Below, in pieces: positions 48,209 to 58,450 of a DNA stretch of 64,000 nt; within the stretch, counting starts at the first letter, position 1, and each line of letters begins with the position of its first letter. Where the stretch lies: positions 372,001-436,000 of the forward strand of contig NZ_SGWV01000010.1 in the NCBI RefSeq assembly GCF_004216565.1. The letters run 5' to 3'. The translations under genes and the position numbers were made by a program. This DNA is from Sphaerotilus mobilis (GTDB lineage Bacteria > Pseudomonadota > Gammaproteobacteria > Burkholderiales > Burkholderiaceae_C). The notes beneath the pieces were generated by a model. That model ran no database searches, was not told where the DNA came from, and was given only the letters and a program-made list of their open reading frames with translations.

Positions 48209-49162
48209 TCAATCGGGTCGCTGCGGATGGCCCGCCGCCGCCAATGTGGCCTGCAGGCCGGGCAGGTCGTCGGGCGTCAAGGCTTGCAAGGGCGCGCGCA
48301 CCGGCAGCCAGCCGAGATCGTTGTCGCGCAGCGCCAGGATGCCCTTGAAGGCCGGCACCAGCGCATAGCCACCCAGCGCGCCCAGCAGGGCCTGCACATG
48401 TGCGAGGTCGCCCGGCGTGCCCGGCGCATCGGGCTGGCTGACCAGCCGGTGCACCGTGCGCGGGATGAAGTTGGCCAGCCCGCTGACGGCGCCGGTGCTG
48501 CCACGTCGGCCCAGCTCGGGCAGGTCGGGCTCATTGCCCACATGCACCATCAGCTGTGGCGCGAAGGCCTCCAGCAGGCTCAGCGAATGAGCCAGCTGGC
48601 ACTGGCTGTCCTTGACCCCGACGACGATATCGGCGTGCCGCGCCAGCAGCTCGCGGATCACGCCATGGGTCAGGCCGATGCCAGCGACCTGAGGGATGTG
48701 ATAGAGCATCAGGCGCAGCGGCTGCGGCGCATCCAGCCCCGCGTGCACGGCCCGTGCGGCGGCGATCACCTGTTCGTAGACCGACACCACGCCGGCATCG
48801 GACATGCCCTTGAAGAAGAAGGGCGGCATCAGCATCGTGCCCCAGGCGCCGATGCGGGTGGCGTGTTCGGTCAGCGCGATCAGGTCGGTCAGCGCGCAGG
48901 CGCTGGTCGACACCAGCAGGCGCTCGGCCGGGATGCCGCCGGCCACCAGCGCGTCGACCGCCGCGATGCGTTCGGCCACGCTGAAGGACGGGCCCTCGCC
49001 GGTGGTGCCGAAGGGCGTCAAGCCACCGCAGCCCGAGGCCAGCAGGGCCAGCCCGTGGCGCACGAAGCGTTCATGGTCGATGGCGCCATCGGCGCGCAGC
49101 GGCGTCAGCATGGCCGGCCAGATGCCGGGCAGGCGATCGACGGTGGGCAAGGTCTGGGTCAT
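48209..49162 (-). CDS. DapA-family (dihydrodipicolinate synthase-like) aldolase/dehydratase
   Basis: Class I Schiff-base TIM barrel of 317 residues. The lysine is Lys184 in VVGVKDSQ and the catalytic tyrosine is Tyr154 in LMLYHIPQVAG; GTTGEGPSF binds the pyruvate carboxylate. The family includes aldolases and dehydratases for 2-keto-3-deoxy sugar acids, N-acetylneuraminate and others. With the TRAP transporter and kinase, sugar-acid breakdown is plausible. The ATG at 49162 is 2 bases after the gntR stop. Confidence 0.9.
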   Translation of the reverse strand: MTQTLPTVDRLPGIWPAMLTPLRADGAIDHERFVRHGLALLASGCGGLTPFGTTGEGPSFSVAERIAAVDALVAGGIPAERLLVSTSACALTDLIALTEHATRIGAWGTMLMPPFFFKGMSDAGVVSVYEQVIAAARAVHAGLDAPQPLRLMLYHIPQVAGIGLTHGVIRELLARHADIVVGVKDSQCQLAHSLSLLEAFAPQLMVHVGNEPDLPELGRRGSTGAVSGLANFIPRTVHRLVSQPDAPGTPGDLAHVQALLGALGGYALVPAFKGILALRDNDLGWLPVRAPLQALTPDDLPGLQATLAAAGHPQRPD

Positions 49163-49164
49163 GG

Positions 49165-49857
49165 TCAGGGTCCGGGGTTCGTGGGGGTGGTGTCGATGGG
49201 CAGCGGCGGCCGGGCCAGGCCCAGCACGCGCCGGTGGGCGCTGTCGATGTGGTGGCCCAGGCGCGCCAGCACGGCGGCGGCGTCGCGGCGGCGCAGGGCG
49301 TGGATGAACCAGAGGTGCTCCTCCATCGCCGGCAGCAGCGCGTCGGCCGACAGCAGCGATCCCTCCAGCCGGATCAGCCGCACGCGCAGGCTGTTGATGC
49401 GATAGGTCTGCGAGATCAGAGCGTTGCCGAGGGCGTCGACCATGCGGTCGTGCAGGCCCCAGTCGACGGCGGTGGCGTCGTTGAGCAGGGCATCGTCGAC
49501 CGGCCCGCTGCGGGCCCGCTCGACGATGGCGCGGTGGGCCGCCTCGACCGCGTCCAGTTCGTCGTCGGTGACGGTCTCGGCATAACGCCGCGCCGCGTCC
49601 AGCTCGATCAGGCGGCGCAGGCCGAAGGCGTTGTTCACCAGCGTGATGTCGGCCTGCACGATCTGCAGCCCGCGTTGCGGCACGGTGCGCAGCAGGCCTT
49701 CGGCCTCCAGCCGCGGGATCAGCTCGCGCACGGCGCCCAGCGGCATGTCCAGCAGCTGCATCAGCTCACGCTGCGAGACGAACTGGCCCGGCCGGATCTG
49801 GGCCTGCACGATCTGCTGCTGGAAGTTTTCGTAGGCGCGCTCTCTGAGGGAACTCAT
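49165..49857 (-). CDS. GntR/FadR-type regulator with FCD domain
   Basis: The 230-residue regulator has a GntR winged helix at its start (FVSQRELMQLLDMPLGAVRELIPRLEAEGLL) and an FCD ligand domain with metal-ligand residues (HDRMVDALGN, EEHLWFIHALRRRD). The ATG at 49857 has GAGGGGCC upstream and is preferred over 49887. As first gene of the operon with aldolase, TRAP and kinase, it is probably an autoregulated repressor responding to the pathway substrate. Confidence 0.9.
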   Translation of the reverse strand: MSSLRERAYENFQQQIVQAQIRPGQFVSQRELMQLLDMPLGAVRELIPRLEAEGLLRTVPQRGLQIVQADITLVNNAFGLRRLIELDAARRYAETVTDDELDAVEAAHRAIVERARSGPVDDALLNDATAVDWGLHDRMVDALGNALISQTYRINSLRVRLIRLEGSLLSADALLPAMEEHLWFIHALRRRDAAAVLARLGHHIDSAHRRVLGLARPPLPIDTTPTNPGP

Positions 49858-49914
49858 GTCGGCCCCTCGTCGGAAGGACGCCTGCAAGCGGTGGGGAGAC
49901 TCGTCAACATCACA

Positions 49915-49930
49915 CTGACATGTTAGTCAG
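49915..49930. promoter_or_regulatory. Candidate GntR operator before the TRAP operon
   Basis: The inverted repeat CTGAC-N6-GTCAG lies 58 bases before the gntR start codon. Short dyads of this kind are typical for FCD-type GntR proteins. No direct evidence beyond symmetry and place. Confidence 0.45.
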
Positions 49931-50032
49931 CAATCAGCAGCCGTCACGCGTGTAAACCCGGCCTCCGACCCCGGCGATGCCGGCGGTGCAGCCCCAGTCG
50001 CTTGGCTAGAATCCATGCATAAGGAGCTGCTG

Positions 50033-50263
50033 ATGGACGCCCACAAGGAACTCGACACACGCGGACTGAGCTGTCCGCTGCCCATCCTCAAGACCAAGAA
50101 GGCGCTGGCCGACATGGCCTCGGGGGAAACGCTCAAGGTGCTGTCCACCGACCCTGGCTCGGTGCGCGACTTCCAGGCCTTCGCGCGCCAGACCGGCCAC
50201 CTGCTGGTCGAACAGGAGAACCTGCCCGGCAACGAGTTCCTGCACGTGCTGCGGCACCGCTGA
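50033..50263 (+). CDS. TusA/SirA-type sulfur carrier protein
   Basis: Small cytoplasmic sulfur-transfer protein of 76 residues with the defining CPxP motif in LDTRGLSCPLPILKTKKAL; the cysteine carries a persulfide. The ATG at 50033 is 7 bases after AAGGAG, which decides against the ATG at 50015 that lies before that ribosome site. Partner unknown: it could serve tRNA thiolation or sulfur oxidation. It stands alone, with its own terminator. Confidence 0.92.
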   Translation: MDAHKELDTRGLSCPLPILKTKKALADMASGETLKVLSTDPGSVRDFQAFARQTGHLLVEQENLPGNEFLHVLRHR

Positions 50264-50289
50264 ACCGCCTGCCCCGCCAGAACGACAAA

Positions 50290-50317
50290 AGCCCACGCAG
50301 CGATGCGTGGGCTTTTT
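50290..50317. terminator. Terminator shared by tusA-like gene and galU
   Basis: AGCCCACGCA-GCGA-TGCGTGGGCT forms a perfect 10-bp stem followed by TTTTT on the plus strand and preceded by AAAA, so it can also stop galU transcription from the other side. Confidence 0.9.
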
Positions 50318-50366
50318 CTCTTGTGCGTCGTGTTTTTTGCGGACCGGCTGTCGCAGCCGGCGCCGC

Positions 50367-51233
50367 TCAGACCTTCAGGTCGCGCAAGAAGGCGCGGAAG
50401 CTCTCGCCGACCTCCGGGTGGTCCAGCGCGAGTTCGACGTTGGCCTGCAGGAAGCCTTCCTTGCTGCCGCAGTCGTAGCGCTTGCCCTCGTAGCGGTAGG
50501 CGAACACCTTCTCGCGGCGCAACAGCGCGGCGATGCCGTCGGTCAGCTGGATCTCGCCACCCACACCGCGCGGCTGCGTGGCGATCTCATGGAACACGCC
50601 GGGCGTCAGGATGTAGCGGCCGGCCACGCCCCAGCGCGACGGTGCGGTCTCGGGGGACGGCTTCTCGACGATCTTGGTGACGTCCATCAGGCGGTCATTG
50701 ACCAGCGTGCCAGCGACGATGCCGTAGCGCTTGGTGTGTTCGACCGGCACTTCCTGCACCGCCAGGATCGAGGCGCGCCACTCGTTGAACTGCTCGACCA
50801 TCTGCGCCAGCACGGGCGGTGCGCCGATCATCAGGTCGTCGGCCAGCAGCACCGCGAAGGGCTCGTTGCCGACCAGACGCTGGCCGCACAGCACGGCATG
50901 ACCCAGGCCCAGCGCCTGAGCCTGGCGCACGTAGATGCACTCCATGTCCTTGGGCTTGACGCTGCGTACGACCTCCAGCAGTTCCAGCTTGTTGGCCTGC
51001 TCCAGCGCGACCTCCAGCTCGAAGGTCATGTCGAAGTGGTCCTCGATCGGGCGCTTGTGGCGGCCGGTCACGAAGATCATCTCGCGCACGCCAGCGGCAT
51101 AGGCTTCCTCGACAGCGTACTGGATCAGGGGCTTGTCGACCACCGGCAGCATCTCCTTGGGCTGAGCCTTGGTGGCCGGGAGGAACCGGGTGCCGAGACC
51201 GGCCACGGGAAAGATCGCCTTGTTGACTTTCAT
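50367..51233 (-). CDS. galU: UTP-glucose-1-phosphate uridylyltransferase
   Basis: Makes UDP-glucose for envelope polysaccharides. The 288 residues show the nucleotide-binding [31 protein letters not shown] and LLADDLMIG. The ATG at 51233 (MKVNKAIFP) is preceded by CAGGAC and gives the usual N-terminus; upstream in-frame ATGs at 51254 and 51317 add residues without homology. It is convergent with the tusA-like gene and divergent from the dehydrogenase-like gene. Confidence 0.96.
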   Translation of the reverse strand: MKVNKAIFPVAGLGTRFLPATKAQPKEMLPVVDKPLIQYAVEEAYAAGVREMIFVTGRHKRPIEDHFDMTFELEVALEQANKLELLEVVRSVKPKDMECIYVRQAQALGLGHAVLCGQRLVGNEPFAVLLADDLMIGAPPVLAQMVEQFNEWRASILAVQEVPVEHTKRYGIVAGTLVNDRLMDVTKIVEKPSPETAPSRWGVAGRYILTPGVFHEIATQPRGVGGEIQLTDGIAALLRREKVFAYRYEGKRYDCGSKEGFLQANVELALDHPEVGESFRAFLRDLKV

Positions 51234-51438
51234 GTCCTGCCTGAAGGGTTTCATGGGGGTGCAGAGGAGGTCAGGCACAGCGCCGACACCGTGTTCGGAT
51301 GTGCTGAAACTGGTCAATCGAAATCATTCTGGCACGCAGACATGACCCCCTGGCCCCTGTTCGCGGGGGGCCTGCAGCAGGTCCCCGTCCCTACCATCGA
51401 AAGAGCCCAAAAACTGCCCAAACCGTCGTCGCAACTGC

Positions 51439-52575
51439 ATGGATCTGCTGATCGCCGAACCCCTCGAAACCGAGGTGCTGCAATGGCTCGATGCGCGCCA
51501 TGACCTGTTCTACGCGCCGCGCCTGGGGCAGGACCGGCGGGTCTTTCTGGACGCCTTGTCGCAGGCTCGCGGCGTGATGCTGCCGCCGCACCTGGCGATC
51601 GACCAGCGCGTGCTGGCGCAGTCGCCGCAGCTGCGTGTGATCGGCCGCATCGTCGGTGGCCACGAGAACATCGACCTGAGCGCCTGCACCCGCGCCGGTG
51701 TCGAGGTGGTGCGCTGCATCGAGGCGGCCGCGCCGGCCGAGGCCGAGTTCCTGCTCGGCGCGCTGCTGGCGCTGCTGCGACCCAGCCCTGAAGAGATGGG
51801 CCGGGTCGCCGGCCGCGAGCTGGGCACCAGCACGGTCGGCCTGATCGGCATGAACGCGACCGCCCGCACGGTCGCCAAGCTGGTCCAGGCGCTGGGCACC
51901 CGGGTGGTCGGCTATGACCCCGCGCTGCACGCCAGCGATGGCGCCTGGCCGCGCTGGGGCATCCAGCCGCTGGGCCTGCGCGAGCTGTTCGAGAGCTGTG
52001 ACGCGGTCTGCGTGCAGATGAGCTATTTCAGCCGCTACCGCGGCCTGCTGGGCGAGCGCTCGCTGAACCACGCCAAGCAGGGTCAGGTGCTGGTGAGCGT
52101 CTCGCCGCTGGAGCTGTTCGACGAGGACCTGCTGGCCCAGGCCCTGACCGCCGGTCAGCTGACCGCCGCCTGGATGGACAACATCAGCCCGACCGCGCTG
52201 GAGCCCGGCCAGCCGCTGCACGGCGTGCGCGGCCTGCTGGCCACGCCACGCCTGGCGGCCTACACCCGCGAGGCCCGGGTGCGCAGCGCCTGGGGTGTTG
52301 CCAAGCAGGTCGACGAGGTGCTGCGCACGGCGCCCCAGGCACCCCGTCCCGGCACGCGCCGCCAGGCCGCCGCCGCCGAATCGGCCCAGCGGGCGGCCGG
52401 CGTCAACGGCCACATGCCCTCGCCCGAGCCGCGCACCATGCCCTCGCACCTGCAGGGCAGCGCGGCCCAGGCGCCTGAGTTGGCACCGGCCGGCAGAGCC
52501 GGCAAGGCGGACCCGGCCGCCGCGAACGGCAGCGGCCGCCTCAGGCCATCCGAGCGAGCTGGTCTGTCAGCTTGA
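51439..52575 (+). CDS. 2-hydroxyacid dehydrogenase-like protein with degenerate active site
   Basis: The 378-residue protein has the D-2-hydroxyacid dehydrogenase layout: a substrate domain ([20 protein letters not shown]) and an NAD fold. Key positions are changed. The GxGxxG loop reads GLIGMNATA, the segment that normally holds the catalytic arginine (NxARG) reads VSVSPLEL, and the catalytic histidine region (usually TPHxA) reads TPRLAAYT. A ~75-residue Pro/Ala-rich tail follows. It is probably an inactive or repurposed family member. Its 3' end overlaps the convergent valS by 35 bases. Confidence 0.8.
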   Translation: MDLLIAEPLETEVLQWLDARHDLFYAPRLGQDRRVFLDALSQARGVMLPPHLAIDQRVLAQSPQLRVIGRIVGGHENIDLSACTRAGVEVVRCIEAAAPAEAEFLLGALLALLRPSPEEMGRVAGRELGTSTVGLIGMNATARTVAKLVQALGTRVVGYDPALHASDGAWPRWGIQPLGLRELFESCDAVCVQMSYFSRYRGLLGERSLNHAKQGQVLVSVSPLELFDEDLLAQALTAGQLTAAWMDNISPTALEPGQPLHGVRGLLATPRLAAYTREARVRSAWGVAKQVDEVLRTAPQAPRPGTRRQAAAAESAQRAAGVNGHMPSPEPRTMPSHLQGSAAQAPELAPAGRAGKADPAAANGSGRLRPSERAGLSA

Positions 52576-55402
52576 CGACCGTGGCGCTGAAGTCGGCCAT
52601 GCGCGCACGCTCCTGAGCCACCACGGCGGCCGGGGCACGGGCCACGAAGCTCTCGTTGCCAAGCTTGGCCTCGGCCTTGGCGATCTCGCCCGTCAGGCGG
52701 GCGATCTCCTTGCCCAGGCGCTCACGCTCGGCGGCGACGTCGATCTCGACCTTCAGCGCCAGCCGCACCTCGCCTTGCACCAGCACCGGCGCCATCTGCG
52801 TGGCGACGGCATAGGCCGCCTCGTCGTCGAAGCGCTGGACCTCGCTGACCTTGGCCAGCGCCTTGAGCAGCGGCGTGGCCACGTCGATGAAGGCGGCGTC
52901 GCCCAGCGTCATCAGCGGCACCCGCTCGGCCGGTGACAGGCCCATCTCGCTGCGCAGCGCGCGGCAGGCGCCGACCAGGCTCTTGAGCTGAGCCACCCAG
53001 GCGTCGGCGGCCGCGTCGACGCGATCGAGCTCGGCCTTCGGATACGCGGCGGTGACGATGCCGTCGACCGAGCCCGGCGCCTTGCGGCCCGCCACCGGCG
53101 CCACGACCTCCCACAGCTCGGCGGTGATGAAGGGCGTGATCGGGTGCAGCAGGCGCAGGATGGTCTCCAGCACCCGGATCAGCGTGCGCCGGGTGGCGCG
53201 CGCGCTGGCCTCGTCGCCAGCGGCCTTGGCCTCGGCGAGCTGGACCTTGGCGATCTCGAGGTACCAGTCGCAGTACTCGTCCCAGACGAACTGGTAGATC
53301 GCGTTGGCGACGTTGTCCAGGCGGTAGTCGGCATAGCCCTGTTCGACCGCCGCCTCGACGCGCTGGATCTCGCTGCTGATCCAGCGGTCGGCCGCGCTGA
53401 AGCGCATGTAGCCGTGGGCCGGCCCACCGACCGCGCACTCGGCCTTGGTGTGCGGCATCAGGCCGCAGTCCTGGCCCTCGGTGTTCATCAGCACGAAGCG
53501 GGTGGCGTTCCAGAGCTTGTTGCAGAAGTTGCGGTAGCCCTCGCAGCGCTTGCTGTCGAAGTTGACGCTGCGGCCCAGGCTGGCCATGGCCGCGAAGGTG
53601 AAGCGCAGCGCGTCGGCGCCGTAGGCCGGGATGCCGTCGGGGAACTCCTTCTCGGTCGCCTTGCGGACCTTGGGCGCGGTCTCGGGCTTGCGCAGACCCT
53701 GGGTGCGTTTGTCCAGCAGCTCGGGCAGGGCGATGCCGTCGATCAGGTCGACCGGGTCGAGCACATTGCCCTCGGACTTGCTCATCTTCTTGCCCTGCGC
53801 ATCGAGCACCAGGCCGTGGATGTAGACGTCGCGGAAGGGCACGCGGCCGGTGAAGTGCTGGGTCATCATGATCATCCGGGCGACCCAGAAGAAGATGATG
53901 TCGTAGCCGGTCACCAGCACGCTGCTGGGCAGGAAGAGGTCCTGCTCGATCGTCTTCTCGGGCCAGCCCAGCGTGCTGAAGGGCACCAGCGCGGACGAGT
54001 ACCAGGTGTCGAGCACGTCCTCGTCGCGGGTCAGGTCGCCGACGTAGCCGGCCGCATCGGCCTTGGCGCGCGCCTCGGCCTCGCTGCGGGCGACGAACAG
54101 CTCACCGCCACTGCCGTACCACGCAGGGATCTGGTGACCCCACCAGAGCTGGCGGCTGATGCACCAGTCCTGGATGTTCTTCATCCACTGGTTGTAGGTG
54201 TTGACCCAGTTCTCGGGCACGAAGCGCACGTTGCCGGAATCGACCGCCTCGATCGCTTCCTGGGCAATCGACTTGCCGTTGGCACCTGGCTTGGTCATGG
54301 CGACGAACCACTGGTCCGTCAGCATCGGCTCGATGATCTGGCCGGTGCGGGCGCAGCGCGGCACCATCAGCTTGTGCTTTCGGACCTCCACCAGCAGGCC
54401 CTCGGCGTCGAGCTGGGCGACGATCTGCTTGCGGGCGACGAAGCGGTCCAGGCCACGGTAGGCCGCCGGGATCTCGTCGATCGTGTCGACCACCTTCGCA
54501 TCGAGAGTGAAGATCGTGATCATCGCCAGACCATGGCGCAGGCCGACCTGGTAGTCGTTGGTGTCGTGCGCGGGCGTGACCTTGACCACGCCAGTGCCGA
54601 AGGCGCGGTCGACATAGTCATCGGCGATCACCGGCACCCGCCGGCCGGTGATGGGCAGGCGCACCGAACGGCCGATCAGGTGGGCGTAGCGCTCGTCCTC
54701 CGGATGCACCATGACCGCCGTGTCGCCGAGCATCGTCTCGGGCCGCGTGGTGGCCACCACCAGCGTCTCTTCGCTGCCGTCGACGGGATAGCGGATGTGC
54801 CACAGCGAGCCGTCTTCTTCCTCGCTTTCGACCTCCAGGTCCGAGACGGCCGACTTCAGGATCGGGTCCCAGCTGACCAGCCGCTTGCCGCGGTAGATCA
54901 GGCCTTCCTCGTGCAGCCGCACAAAGGTCTCGGTGACCACCTTCGAGAGCTTCTCGTCCATCGTGAAGTACTCATGCGCCCAGCTCACGCTGTCGCCCAT
55001 GCGGCGCATCTGGCGGGTGATGGTCGAGCCGCTCTGCTCCTTCCATTCCCAGACCCGGGCGACGAAGTTCTTGCGGCCCAGGTCGTGGCGGCTGATGCCC
55101 TGGCCCTGCAGCTGGCGCTCCACCACGATCTGCGTGGCGATGCCGGCGTGGTCGGTGCCCGGCACCCACAGCGTGTTGTGGCCACGCATGCGGTGGTAGC
55201 GGGTCAGCGCGTCCATGATGGTCTGGTTGAACGCGTGGCCCATGTGCAGCGTGCCGGTCACATTGGGCGGCGGCAGCTGGATCGAGAAGCTCGGGCGCGA
55301 CGCGTCGAGCGTCGGGGCGTAGGCGCCGCTGGCCTCCCAGGCCGGGCCCCACTTGGCTTCGATCGGGGCGGGTTCAAAGGATTTGGTCAGGGCGTCGCTC
55401 AT
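52541..55402 (-). CDS. valS: Valyl-tRNA synthetase
   Basis: Class I synthetase of 953 residues. HIGH-type motif in [20 protein letters not shown] in [14 protein letters not shown], the large editing domain between them ([16 protein letters not shown]), and a C-terminal coiled coil ([14 protein letters not shown]). The ATG at 55402 opens [11 protein letters not shown], normal for the family; the 153 codons open upstream have no homology. Convergent with the dehydrogenase-like gene. Confidence 0.97.
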   Translation of the reverse strand: MSDALTKSFEPAPIEAKWGPAWEASGAYAPTLDASRPSFSIQLPPPNVTGTLHMGHAFNQTIMDALTRYHRMRGHNTLWVPGTDHAGIATQIVVERQLQGQGISRHDLGRKNFVARVWEWKEQSGSTITRQMRRMGDSVSWAHEYFTMDEKLSKVVTETFVRLHEEGLIYRGKRLVSWDPILKSAVSDLEVESEEEDGSLWHIRYPVDGSEETLVVATTRPETMLGDTAVMVHPEDERYAHLIGRSVRLPITGRRVPVIADDYVDRAFGTGVVKVTPAHDTNDYQVGLRHGLAMITIFTLDAKVVDTIDEIPAAYRGLDRFVARKQIVAQLDAEGLLVEVRKHKLMVPRCARTGQIIEPMLTDQWFVAMTKPGANGKSIAQEAIEAVDSGNVRFVPENWVNTYNQWMKNIQDWCISRQLWWGHQIPAWYGSGGELFVARSEAEARAKADAAGYVGDLTRDEDVLDTWYSSALVPFSTLGWPEKTIEQDLFLPSSVLVTGYDIIFFWVARMIMMTQHFTGRVPFRDVYIHGLVLDAQGKKMSKSEGNVLDPVDLIDGIALPELLDKRTQGLRKPETAPKVRKATEKEFPDGIPAYGADALRFTFAAMASLGRSVNFDSKRCEGYRNFCNKLWNATRFVLMNTEGQDCGLMPHTKAECAVGGPAHGYMRFSAADRWISSEIQRVEAAVEQGYADYRLDNVANAIYQFVWDEYCDWYLEIAKVQLAEAKAAGDEASARATRRTLIRVLETILRLLHPITPFITAELWEVVAPVAGRKAPGSVDGIVTAAYPKAELDRVDAAADAWVAQLKSLVGACRALRSEMGLSPAERVPLMTLGDAAFIDVATPLLKALAKVSEVQRFDDEAAYAVATQMAPVLVQGEVRLALKVEIDVAAERERLGKEIARLTGEIAKAEAKLGNESFVARAPAAVVAQERARMADFSATVVKLTDQLARMA

Positions 55403-55637
55403 GGCTCTTCGGGGCTGGCAGCACGGTGGCCGAGGGCGCGTCCCAGTGGTGGGGTCGCCACACTCGCGGCCGGGCTGCGGGATCGGAGGGGCGGATTTTA
55501 TGGAGTGGCGCGCTTGCGGCCCGACATGACGTGTCGCCCCACCATGCCGCGACGGCAGAATGCGCCGCAACCTCCGGATGCAGGGGCCCTGCCACCTCGC
55601 ATCCGCCTTGTCATCCCCACCCTTGCGGAGCATCCCC

Positions 55638-56486
55638 ATGGACATCCAGACCGTCGGCATCATCGGCGCCGGCACGATGGGCAACGGCATCGCGCAGGCC
55701 TGCGCCGTCGCCGGCCTGAACGTGGTCATGATCGACGTCGCCGAGGCCGCACTTGCCCGTGGTGTCGCCAACGTCGCCACCAGCCTGGACCGCCTGATCA
55801 AGAAGGACAAGCTGACGGCGGCGCAGAAGGATGCCGCGCTGGCGCTGATCACCACCGCCACCGATCACGCCGCACTGACCGGCGCTCAGATCGTCATCGA
55901 GGCCGCCACCGAGAGCGAGGCGCTGAAGGTGAAGATCCTGCAGCAGCTCGACGGCCTGCTGGCGCCCGAGGTCATCGTCGCCACCAACACCAGCTCGATC
56001 TCGATCACCAAGCTGGCAGCGGCCACTCAGCGCGCCGACCGCTTCATCGGCATGCACTTCTTCAACCCGGTGCCGCTGATGGCGCTGGTCGAGATCATCC
56101 GCGGCCTGCAGACCAGCGATGCCACGCACGCCGCCGTCAAGACACTGACCGAGCGGCTGGGCAAGACGCCGATCACCGTGAAGAACGCGCCGGGCTTCGT
56201 CGTCAACCGCATCCTGGTGCCGATGATCAACGAGGCCTTCTTCGTGCTGGCCGAGGGCATCGCCACAGCCGAGGACATCGACGCGGGCATGAAGCTCGGC
56301 ACCAACCAGCCGATCGGCCCGCTGGCCCTGGCCGACATGATCGGGCTGGATGTCTGCCTGGCCGTGATGAACGTCTACATGGCCGAATACAACGACAGCA
56401 AGTACCGCCCCGCCCCGCTCCTCAAGGAGATGGTCGCGGCCGGCTGGCTGGGCCGCAAGACCGGTCGCGGCGTGTACACCTACTGA
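55638..56486 (+). CDS. 3-hydroxybutyryl-CoA dehydrogenase family protein
   Basis: NAD-dependent 3-hydroxyacyl-CoA dehydrogenase of 282 residues. Rossmann motif [21 protein letters not shown] at the start; catalytic His in [15 protein letters not shown]; the second domain has [11 protein letters not shown]. The role could be in butyrate or polyhydroxybutyrate metabolism, or the beta-oxidation step of phenylacetate (PaaH type), which is missing from the paa operon here. The ATG at 55638 has GCGGAGCATCCCC upstream. Confidence 0.94.
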   Translation: MDIQTVGIIGAGTMGNGIAQACAVAGLNVVMIDVAEAALARGVANVATSLDRLIKKDKLTAAQKDAALALITTATDHAALTGAQIVIEAATESEALKVKILQQLDGLLAPEVIVATNTSSISITKLAAATQRADRFIGMHFFNPVPLMALVEIIRGLQTSDATHAAVKTLTERLGKTPITVKNAPGFVVNRILVPMINEAFFVLAEGIATAEDIDAGMKLGTNQPIGPLALADMIGLDVCLAVMNVYMAEYNDSKYRPAPLLKEMVAAGWLGRKTGRGVYTY

Positions 56487-56518
56487 TCCGCCCGAGGATC
56501 CGGACCGAGCCCGCGCCG

Positions 56519-57634
56519 ATGTCGCTGCCCCCGTCGAGCCAGCCTGCCGGCGTCGTGATGCTCAACCGCCATGCCGATGGCGGGCGGGCCCTGGCGCTGC
56601 GCCGGCCGATCGAGTCCTGGCTCGCGCGCCACGCGCCCGGCGTCGCGCTGCTGGTGCCCGACAGCCCCGATGCGGCGCTGGCCACGCTGGCGATCCTGGC
56701 CGTGCGCACCCGCGTCGTGCTGGTCGGCGGCGACGGCACGCTGCAGCGCATGCTGCCCGCGCTGATGCGCTGCGGCCACCGGGTTGGCCTGGTGGCAGCC
56801 GGGCGTCACAACGACGTCGCCCGCGCACTGGGCATCGCCGGCCTGCTCTGGCGCGAGGCGCTGCCCTATGCGCTGTACGCGCCCACCGCAGCGGTCGACC
56901 TGGGGCAGTACGAGACCGAGGCCGACACCCGCCATTTCGTCGGCCGCCTGAGCGTCGGCCTGGCCGCCCGGCAGGACCTGCTCGCCGCCGGTCTGCCCCG
57001 CTGGTGGCCGCTGCCGGCACGCCAGATCGCCAGCGGCCTGGCGGCCCGCGCGACCGGCGCGTCGCAGGCGCTGAAGATCTGGGTCAACGGCCAGCTCGAA
57101 CACGACGGCCCGGCCTGGTCGGTGTCGGTGTGCAACGCCTCTGGCGCCCTGGGCGGCTTGCAGCAAGCGCCCCATGCCCGGCTGGACGACCACCGGCTGG
57201 ACACGCTCGTGCTGGGCGAGGCCGGGCCGGCCGTGTTCTGGCGCATGCGCCGCGGCCGCCACATCCACCCGCCGCAGATCAGCTTGCACAACACCCGCAA
57301 GCTGCTGGTCGACGCGGCCGAGCCGATGGCAATCACCATCGACGGCGAGCCGCAGACCGCCACCACCCGCTTCAGCGCCCGCGTGCTGCCGCGCGCGCTG
57401 CATGTGGTGGGCGCGCACATGCTGGGTGTGCCGGTGACCGAGCGTCAGGCCGATGCGGTGCGCAGCCGCGCGCTCGGCCACGGTCTGCCACTGGAGCCCT
57501 TGTCGGCGCCCACGCAACCGGCTGCTCTGCCAGTCGCTGTTGCAGCTGCTGTTTCTGCTGCTGTTCCGGCCGAACTTGCAGCGCATGAGCCGGATGCCCC
57601 GCCATCGACCTTCCCGATGCCGCTGGCAGACTAA
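56519..57634 (+). CDS. Diacylglycerol kinase-like protein (divergent)
   Basis: The 371-residue protein has a DAGK/sphingosine-kinase catalytic domain: VVLVGGDGTLQRMLPAL (nucleotide loop) and GRHNDVARALGI, where the usual GTANDFAR motif is altered. The second domain contains VSVCNASGALGG and ITIDGEPQTA. It therefore probably phosphorylates a lipid, but the change weakens this. A Pro/Ala tail of ~40 residues ends the protein. The ATG at 56519 has no clear ribosome site; it follows the dehydrogenase gene by 32 bases. Confidence 0.83.
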   Translation: MSLPPSSQPAGVVMLNRHADGGRALALRRPIESWLARHAPGVALLVPDSPDAALATLAILAVRTRVVLVGGDGTLQRMLPALMRCGHRVGLVAAGRHNDVARALGIAGLLWREALPYALYAPTAAVDLGQYETEADTRHFVGRLSVGLAARQDLLAAGLPRWWPLPARQIASGLAARATGASQALKIWVNGQLEHDGPAWSVSVCNASGALGGLQQAPHARLDDHRLDTLVLGEAGPAVFWRMRRGRHIHPPQISLHNTRKLLVDAAEPMAITIDGEPQTATTRFSARVLPRALHVVGAHMLGVPVTERQADAVRSRALGHGLPLEPLSAPTQPAALPVAVAAAVSAAVPAELAAHEPDAPPSTFPMPLAD

Positions 57635-57670
57635 GAGCCCCGCGCGCCGGCCTAAGCCGACCGCGCCCCC

Positions 57671-58450
57671 TCAGGCCGGGCGCCAGTCCAGGTCGATCCT
57701 GCCGTCGACGATGCCGATGCGGCGGTCAGCGACCGAGGCGAAGCGGCTTTCGTGGGTCACCGCCACGACCGTCTTGCCCATCTCGCGTGTCAGCTCGCGC
57801 AACAGGTCACGCACATTGGCGCTGGAGGCGGAATCGAGGTTGCCAGTCGGCTCGTCGGCCAGGATCACCGGCGGGTCGTTGGCCAGCGCCCGCGCGATCG
57901 CCACGCGCTGGCGCTGACCGCCGGAGAGCTGGCTCGGGTGCTTGTGCGCATGGGCCTTCAGCTCGAAGCGGTCCAGCAGCGCCAAGCCACGTTCGACCGC
58001 CGCCTCGTCGCGCAGCCGGCCGAGCTTGCGGATCGGCAGCAGCACGTTGTCGAGCGCACTGAACTCGGCCAGCAGGAAGTGGAACTGGAAGACAAAGCCC
58101 AGCCGCGCCAGCCGCAGGTCGGTGATGGCGTCCTCGTCGAGCGTGTCGGTGCGCTGGCCGGCCAGCCAGATGCGGCCCTCGGTGGGCACGTCCAGCAGCC
58201 CCAGCAGGTAGAGCAGCGAGGACTTGCCCGAGCCCGACGGCCCCATGATGCAGACGAACTCGCCACGCTCGATGCGCAGGTCCACGCCGTCGATCAGCGT
58301 GACCGGCACCTCGCCTTCGAGGCGCTTGCGCAGGCCTTGCACGGCGATGGCGGCGGTGGCCGGGTCACCGACCGGATCACCCACCGGATCGACCGGGACA
58401 CCAGCCAGCCCGACCGGATCGGCCGGCGCGAAGCTCGGCTCCTCCTTCAT
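57671..58450 (-). CDS. MacB/LolD-type ABC ATPase
   Basis: ATPase of 259 residues for the FtsX-like permease. Walker A GPSGSGKSS is near residues 75-83, signature LSGGQRQRVAIARAL, Walker B VILADEPTGNLDS, Q-loop FQFHFLLAEFSALDNVLLP (His in place of Asn). The first ~35 residues are a Pro/Asp/Val-rich extension with repeated DPVGDP. Its ATG overlaps the permease stop by 4 bases. Confidence 0.92.
   Translation of the reverse strand: MKEEPSFAPADPVGLAGVPVDPVGDPVGDPATAAIAVQGLRKRLEGEVPVTLIDGVDLRIERGEFVCIMGPSGSGKSSLLYLLGLLDVPTEGRIWLAGQRTDTLDEDAITDLRLARLGFVFQFHFLLAEFSALDNVLLPIRKLGRLRDEAAVERGLALLDRFELKAHAHKHPSQLSGGQRQRVAIARALANDPPVILADEPTGNLDSASSANVRDLLRELTREMGKTVVAVTHESRFASVADRRIGIVDGRIDLDWRPA

Noticed and set aside
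53144-56518. A very long plus-strand open frame running opposite valS into the lipid-kinase-like gene
   Set aside because: Only the last 371 codons from 56519 have family similarity; the rest is antisense to valS or out of frame with the 3-hydroxyacyl-CoA dehydrogenase gene.
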